64,000 nt of DNA from Oscillospiraceae bacterium. Lineage in GTDB: Bacteria > Bacillota > Clostridia > Oscillospirales > Oscillospiraceae. Below are positions 60,155 through 64,000 of the stretch, in pieces (within the stretch, counting starts at the first letter, position 1; every line of letters starts with the position of its first letter). Location: positions 1-64,000 of the forward strand of contig CACYXE010000006.1 of the NCBI GenBank assembly GCA_902778275.1. Direction: 5' to 3'. The notes under the pieces are model-generated. The model saw only the letters and a list, made by a program, of their open reading frames with translations, ran no database searches and was not told the DNA's origin. Both the position numbers and the translations under genes were made by a program.

Positions 60155-60652
60155 ATCGTTTTCTCCGTTTCAATCGTTTTATTCCCGAATCAAATGGCAG
60201 GATTGTCTCTTTTTTCAATTATAACAGCTTATACCGTTTTTGCAAATATAATGGGTCTCCTTCTTTCCGATTTTCTCGAATACTTGCCGCTGAAAACGCC
60301 CTTTTGTATAAGCTTTACACTAAAGATGCCTCGCAGTTAGCCTCCGTCCCGCATGGGGTGAGCGCGAGAGGGGATGGGATTCCCCTTTCGCCGCAATTGA
60401 GCGAAGCGGATACTCGCGCCGCACGGCGCATGCAAAAACCGACGTGTCGAAACACGTCGGTTTTTGGCACGCGACAAGGGATTCTCTTGCATTTCTTTTC
60501 GCTTGCGTGAGGCGCGAAAAGAAATAAATGTATTCGCCGGTGTCCGCACTGGCTCATGCACATGCCCCCGGCATGTGCAGACATGATTCGAATCCCTTCC
60601 TTGCAGCGAAATGTGCCAAAAAGCGGGATACCCTTTCGGGTATCCCGCTTTT
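60155..60652. other. Gene-free repeat region between proB and tRNA-Arg
   Basis: No supported gene; short ORFs (e.g. minus 60315-60584) lie wholly in palindromic DNA. Contents: the 45-bp hairpin repeat copy 2 (60347-60391), a hairpin AAAAACCGACGTGT/ACACGTCGGTTTTT (60434-60465), a tRNA-Arg 3'-end-like 27-mer (60458-60484), ATTTCTTTTCGC/GCGAAAAGAAAT (60491-60526), TGCACATGCC/GGCATGTGCA (60557-60579), and the tRNA terminator. Confidence 0.75.
60347..60391 (+). repeat. 45-bp hairpin repeat, copy 2
   Basis: It matches the reverse complement of 34137-34181 at 35 of 45 positions, with loop TGGGAT conserved and stem changes largely compensated. Confidence 0.7.
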
Positions 60653-60698
60653 TGGCACGCGATAAGGGATTCGAACCCCTGACCTTCTGGTCCGTAGC
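60464..60698 (-). repeat. tRNA-Arg-associated hairpin element, copy B
   Basis: Bounded by near-identical 27-base direct repeats (60458-60484 and 60646-60672; two mismatches), the right one being the tRNA-Arg 3' end plus terminator arm. The inner part has two perfect hairpins and the linkers shared with copy A. Confidence 0.65.
60617..60654 (-). terminator. Terminator of tRNA-Arg
   Basis: AAAAAGCGGGATACC and GGTATCCCGCTTTTT arms directly after the CCA end; T5 on the minus strand. Confidence 0.92.
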
Positions 60699-60729
60699 CA
60701 GACGCTCTATCCAGCTGAGCTAATCGCGC
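60653..60729 (-). tRNA. tRNA-Arg (anticodon ACG)
   Basis: The reverse complement folds into a complete cloverleaf. Acceptor GCGCGAT pairs with ATCGCGT, with encoded GCCA; D arm AGCTCAGCTGGATAGAGC; anticodon stem CTGG/CCAG-type with loop CTACGGA and anticodon ACG at 60695-60693; T arm AGGGGTTCGAATCCCT. Wobble A34 would need deamination to inosine. A sigma-70 promoter precedes and a terminator follows. Confidence 0.96.
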
Positions 60730-60758
60730 ATATCAAGTTTTCACTTGAAAGCCTTGAT

Positions 60759-60787
60759 ATATTAGCACAGCTTGGAGAGAAATGCAA
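60759..60787 (-). promoter_or_regulatory. Promoter of tRNA-Arg
   Basis: TTGCAT (60787-60782), 17 bases, TAATAT (60764-60759). The short leader carries a nested dyad ATATCAAG/CTTGATAT. Confidence 0.7.
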
Positions 60788-60821
60788 GTGCTTTTTTAAA
60801 CTTTTCCGCTTTTTCCGCGAT

Positions 60822-60992
60822 TCACCAATTCATGGCGTTGGAGACGGATTCCGCCACCTCGCTCATGGTCCGCAGGGCCTTGCCCACGGTGCTCTTGACC
60901 TTCTTGTTCCTGCGCGGACGAAACAGTGCGGCGCCCAGTCCGCAGGCAGCGATTCCCATACCCATCCCCATGTAGAGATTTTTCTTATCCAT
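60822..60992 (-). CDS. Small membrane-associated hypothetical protein
   Basis: A 56-residue protein: MDKKNLYMGMGMGIAACGLGAALF is a single, Gly/Met-rich membrane segment, followed by a basic stretch (RPRRNKKVK) and an amphipathic tail (KALRTMSEVAESVSNAMNW). It recalls short YtxH-like envelope proteins but no family is certain. ATG 60992 has GGGAGG nine bases upstream; the longer frame from 61040 lacks a site. Confidence 0.7.
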   Translation of the reverse strand: MDKKNLYMGMGMGIAACGLGAALFRPRRNKKVKSTVGKALRTMSEVAESVSNAMNW

Positions 60993-61076
60993 TCGATTAC
61001 CTCCCAGATTTGACCCGGAGGAAATCCCCTCCGCAGTCATGTGTTTCTATTATGTCCAGTTTTTGCGGGAATTGCA

Positions 61077-61106
61077 TTGCTACACGCATGCAAAATGTGG
61101 TAGAAT
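61077..61106 (+). promoter_or_regulatory. Promoter of the ymdB-type operon
   Basis: TTGCTA (61077-61082), 18 bases, TAGAAT (61101-61106). Confidence 0.5.
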
Positions 61107-61147
61107 AAAGGTTAGTCAAAACGCTTTTCCCAAACAGGAGGCAGTTC

Positions 61148-61921
61148 ATGAGCGTAAAGATCCTGGCCGTGGGCGATATTTGCGGCGAGCCCGGCCTCAG
61201 CTTTCTGGATAAAACCCTGCGCAGCTACCGCAGGGAGAACAACATCGACTTCGTGGTGGTCAACGGCGAGAACGCCAACGTGGTGGGCATCACCCCCCGG
61301 CAGGCGGACGCCATCTTCCGCGCCGGTGCTGACGTGATCACCCTGGGCAACCATACCTGGACCCGCACGGAGCTTCGCCCCTACCTGGACGAGCGGCGCA
61401 AGATCCTGCGTCCGGCCAACTTCGGCCCCCAGTGCCCGGGCAGGGGCATCGCGGCCTACAGCACCTCCTTCGGCGACGTGTGCGTGCTGAACCTGATCGG
61501 CCGCTTCACCCTGGACAACAACACCGACAATCCCTTCGTCATCGCCGACGGCTACATGGAGGAGATCAAGGAGAAGATCATCCTGGTGGACTTCCACGCG
61601 GAGGGCACCAGCGAAAAGCGGGCCATGGGCTTCATGCTGGACGGCCGGGTCAGCGCCGTGTGGGGGACCCACACCCATGTGCAGACCTCGGACGCCTGCG
61701 TACTGCCCAACGGCACCGGCTATATCACCGACCTGGGCATGACCGGCGCGGTCCAGTCCGTGCTGGGCATCGACCCGGAACAGAGCATCGGCAAGTTTAT
61801 GGGCGACCCGCCCCGGCGCTACGAGTCGGCCAAGGGCCCGGCCAAGCTGGAGGGCTGCCTGTTTGAGATCGACCCGGAGACCGGCAAGTGCCTGCGGGCA
61901 GAGGGGGTGCGGCTCACATGA
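61148..61921 (+). CDS. YmdB/TIGR00282 family metallophosphoesterase
   Basis: A 257-residue phosphodiesterase. Metal-site motifs are in the expected order: GDICGEPG, NGENANVVGITP, TLGNHTWTR, VDFHAEGTSEKRAMG and WGTHTHVQTSD. Bacillus YmdB hydrolyses 2',3'-cyclic nucleotides and affects the choice between motility and biofilm. ACAGGAGG precedes the ATG. The stop overlaps the next start (ATGA). Confidence 0.94.
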   Translation: MSVKILAVGDICGEPGLSFLDKTLRSYRRENNIDFVVVNGENANVVGITPRQADAIFRAGADVITLGNHTWTRTELRPYLDERRKILRPANFGPQCPGRGIAAYSTSFGDVCVLNLIGRFTLDNNTDNPFVIADGYMEEIKEKIILVDFHAEGTSEKRAMGFMLDGRVSAVWGTHTHVQTSDACVLPNGTGYITDLGMTGAVQSVLGIDPEQSIGKFMGDPPRRYESAKGPAKLEGCLFEIDPETGKCLRAEGVRLT

Positions 61922-63033
61922 ACACCATCAGGATCCTGCACGCGGCGGATCTGCACCTGGACTCCCCCTTTGAGGGCCTCCCGGCGGGCAAGGCCGCCAT
62001 CCGGCGGCAGGAGCAGCGGACGCTGCTGGCCGCGCTGGCGGACCTGGCCGCGGAGGAGCAGGTGGATCTGGTCCTGCTCAGCGGTGATCTGCTGGACAGC
62101 GCCAACACCTATTACGAGACCGGCGACGAGCTGGTGCGCAGCCTCCAGAACATTGATGCGCCGGTATTCATCGCCCCGGGCAATCATGACTATTATTCCG
62201 CCAAATCCCCCTACGCCCGGCTGAAGCTGCCGGAGAACGTACACATCTTCACCGAAAGCGCCGTCCACTATGTGGCCCTGCCCCGGCTGGGCGTGCGGGT
62301 CTACGGCGCGGCCTTCACGGAGGACCACAGCGGCCCCCTGCTTCACGGCTTCCACGCCGAGCGCAGGGAGGGTGTGCTGAACATCCTCTGCATGCATGGC
62401 GAGGTGGGCGTGCGGAATTCCGTCTATAACCCCATCAGTGAGGAGGACCTGGCCCAGAGCGGCATGGACTATGTGGCCCTGGGGCACATCCACAAGGCCA
62501 GCGGCCTGCAGAAAGCGGGCAGCGTCTGGTATTCCTGGCCCGGCTGCCCCGAAGGGCGCGGCTTCGACGAGACCGGGGAGAAGACCGTGAGCATCGTGGA
62601 GCTCAGCGGCGCGGCGTGCGCGCTGCGCACCAGGGTGATCTCTACTCACCGCTACGAGATCATGAAGGTGGACGTGACCGGCGCGGATCCGCTGCTGGCC
62701 ATCCACACCCAGCTGCCGGACGATACCGTGCGGGACGTGTACCGGATCATCCTCACCGGGGAGACCGAGGACACGCCGGATCTGCGGCGGCTGTACGGGA
62801 ATCTGGCCGAGATGTTCTTCGAGCTGCAGCTGCGGGATGAGACCCGCCTGCGCCGCAGCGTCTGGGACAGCGCCGGTGAGGACACCCTGCGGGGCCTGTT
62901 CCTCGCCCGGCTCAAGGCCCGCTTTGACGCCGCCGCGGAGGAGAGCGATAAGATCCGCATCGAGCAGGCCGCCCGCTGGGGCCTGGCCGCCATGGACAAC
63001 GCAGAGGAGGTCGTACGGCATGAAGATCCGTAA
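61918..63033 (+). CDS. SbcD/YhaO-like DNA repair metallophosphoesterase
   Basis: A 371-residue protein. The Mre11/SbcD-type motifs are HAADLHLDSPF, LSGDLLDSANTYY, APGNHDYYS, LCMHGEVGV and ALGHIHKAS; a C-terminal helical cap follows (about 250-371). It acts as the nuclease half of a pair with the ATPase encoded next (14-base overlap). The arrangement fits YhaO-YhaN rather than SbcD-SbcC. Confidence 0.92.
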   Translation: MNTIRILHAADLHLDSPFEGLPAGKAAIRRQEQRTLLAALADLAAEEQVDLVLLSGDLLDSANTYYETGDELVRSLQNIDAPVFIAPGNHDYYSAKSPYARLKLPENVHIFTESAVHYVALPRLGVRVYGAAFTEDHSGPLLHGFHAERREGVLNILCMHGEVGVRNSVYNPISEEDLAQSGMDYVALGHIHKASGLQKAGSVWYSWPGCPEGRGFDETGEKTVSIVELSGAACALRTRVISTHRYEIMKVDVTGADPLLAIHTQLPDDTVRDVYRIILTGETEDTPDLRRLYGNLAEMFFELQLRDETRLRRSVWDSAGEDTLRGLFLARLKARFDAAAEESDKIRIEQAARWGLAAMDNAEEVVRHEDP

Positions 63034-64000
63034 GCTGACTGCCTCTTTCGGCAAACTGGAAAATGAAAGTCTCAGCTTCCACGAGGGGCTGAACGTGATC
63101 TACGCGCCCAACGAGAGCGGCAAATCCACCTGGTGCGCTTTCATCCGCACCATGCTCTACGGCATCGACACCTCCGAGCGCAGCCGGGCCGGGCATCTGC
63201 CGGACAAGCTGCGCTACGCCCCCTGGTCCGGGGCGCCCATGGAGGGGACCATGGAGCTGACCGCCGACCGCTGCGACATCACCATCACCCGCAGCAGCAA
63301 GGCCAAGAACGCCCCCATGCGGGAGTTCAGCGCCACCTACAGCGGGACCAACGTGCCGGTGGAGGGCATGAACGGCTCCAACGCCGGGGAGCTGCTGACC
63401 GGCGTGTCCAAGGACGTGTTCCGCCGCAGCGCCTTCATCGAGCAGGGCACCGTAGCCGTCACCAGCAGCCCGGAGCTGGAGAAGCGCATCAGCGCCATCG
63501 TCTCCACCGGCGAGGAGCAGACCTCCTTCAGCGAGGCGGACGAGCGGCTGCGCGCCTGGCAGCGCAAGCGCCGCTATAACCGGCGGGGCATGCTGCCGGA
63601 GCTTGAGAGCAGGATGTATGAGACCCAGAGCCGTCTGGATGACATGGGCACCTCCGTGGAAGATGTGCAGAAGCTGGAGGCCCAGCTGGAACAGGTTCAG
63701 GAAAACTGTGCCCGGCTGGAAGCCCAGGTGACCGAATGCCGCAGGCAGCAGCGCAAGGACGCGCTGGACCGGCTCAATGCCGGGCGTGCCGCCCTCCGCC
63801 AGGAGAGCGACGCCCACGACAATGCCATGGAGCAGCTGTCCCTGCGCCGGCAGGAGCTGCGCCAGACCCGCTTCGGGGACCGCAGCCGCCAGGAGATCGA
63901 AGACCAGGTCCGGGAAGATCTGGAGGAATATGAGGTCCTGGCCGGGGAGCGGAAGACCAGCCGCCTGCTGCTGCCCGCTCTGATCTGCTTCCTGCTGGCG
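63020..64000 (+). CDS. SbcC/YhaN-like AAA+ ATPase, 3' end beyond window
   Basis: The first 327 residues are present. The N-terminus MKIRKLTASFGKLENESLSF and Walker A APNESGKST (about 31-39) are typical of SMC/Rad50-type ATPases. RRSAFIEQGT marks the Q-loop region, and from about residue 185 a coiled coil begins (LESRMYETQSRLDD onward). The last residues (LLLPALICFLLA) start a membrane hairpin in the coil, a YhaN feature. The gene overlaps its nuclease partner. Confidence 0.92.
   Translation, partial: MKIRKLTASFGKLENESLSFHEGLNVIYAPNESGKSTWCAFIRTMLYGIDTSERSRAGHLPDKLRYAPWSGAPMEGTMELTADRCDITITRSSKAKNAPMREFSATYSGTNVPVEGMNGSNAGELLTGVSKDVFRRSAFIEQGTVAVTSSPELEKRISAIVSTGEEQTSFSEADERLRAWQRKRRYNRRGMLPELESRMYETQSRLDDMGTSVEDVQKLEAQLEQVQENCARLEAQVTECRRQQRKDALDRLNAGRAALRQESDAHDNAMEQLSLRRQELRQTRFGDRSRQEIEDQVREDLEEYEVLAGERKTSRLLLPALICFLLA

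Noticed and set aside
60315-60584. 89-codon minus-strand ORF between proB and tRNA-Arg
   Set aside because: It lies entirely within palindromic repeats; the two overlapping frames are equally open and neither has a ribosome binding site.
57489-60652. CRISPR array suggested by repeated hairpins
   Set aside because: Repeats are few, unequal and widely spaced, with no regular spacers and no cas genes.
60653-60729. Integrase-bearing genomic island beginning at tRNA-Arg
   Set aside because: No recombinase, phage or plasmid gene occurs within the window on either side; only the att-like repeats support integration, so this is reported as a repeat finding and not as an island.

Overview
The window looks like chromosomal DNA from a high-GC, anaerobic gut Firmicute, most likely of the Oscillospiraceae (Clostridia). 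Reasons: Gram-positive ribosome binding sites (AGGAGG class), lipoproteins with short lipoboxes, a CD1247-type acidic zinc-ribbon protein, DUF951, DegV, EFR1 ferredoxin, CotH/VTC/DUF4956 genes, and no outer-membrane genes. The genus cannot be fixed from the sequence alone. Nearly all very long antisense ORFs are GC-rich mirror images of real genes and were left out.

Layout. 1-7.7 kb: a membrane-anchored phosphodiester glycosidase with an Lgt-like membrane protein, a MATE exporter, DegV, an rRNA/tRNA 2'-O-methyltransferase, then GNAT, DUF1653 and WYL-regulator genes on the minus strand, and a 35-residue membrane peptide. 7.8-16.6 kb: inositol monophosphatase-like enzyme, D,D-carboxypeptidase, a two-component system, a damaged Xaa-Pro peptidase, EF-P, the CD1247-type protein, RarA, DUF951 and a GIY-YIG protein. 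16.6-18.75 kb: an AT-rich island with three orphan genes and a gene-free, palindrome-rich flank. 18.75-23.7 kb: a four-gene CotH / VTC / DUF4956 / Cthe_2159-type surface operon. 23.8-28.6 kb: DUF2461, a small helical protein, two FAD enzymes and an asparaginase.

28.7-42.3 kb is an alpha-glucoside utilisation locus. It holds a GH13 glucosidase, a complete sugar ABC importer (binding lipoprotein, two permeases, and an MsmX/UgpC-type ATPase encoded 3.3 kb downstream), a DUF624 protein, a signal-less ParB-like/BMP fusion protein, an AraC regulator, a GH65 disaccharide phosphorylase and beta-phosphoglucomutase. The logic is import of alpha-linked disaccharides or oligosaccharides, phosphorolysis to beta-glucose-1-phosphate, and conversion to glucose-6-phosphate.

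42.4-57.4 kb: LysE exporter, orphan VWA protein, Mbeg1-like hydrolase, M28 peptidase and UvrA paralogue in one operon, then a secreted protein with an internal duplication. Next is a tight trio: a Cys-rich domain joined to a lipoprotein-like signal, a radical SAM enzyme and a two-TM protein. This trio is the best candidate here for an undescribed small system. An E2-like acyltransferase lacking the usual catalytic motif, an EFR1 ferredoxin, GNATs and a TSUP exporter follow.

57.4-60.8 kb: proB-proA lie between two diverged, hairpin-rich repeats that each carry tRNA-Arg 3'-end sequence, the right one abutting an intact tRNA-Arg(ACG). The hairpin arms differ between the copies but stay complementary. 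This is the strongest unexplained structure in the window. 60.8-64 kb: a small membrane protein, a YmdB-type phosphodiesterase and an SbcD/YhaN-type nuclease-ATPase pair that runs off the right edge.
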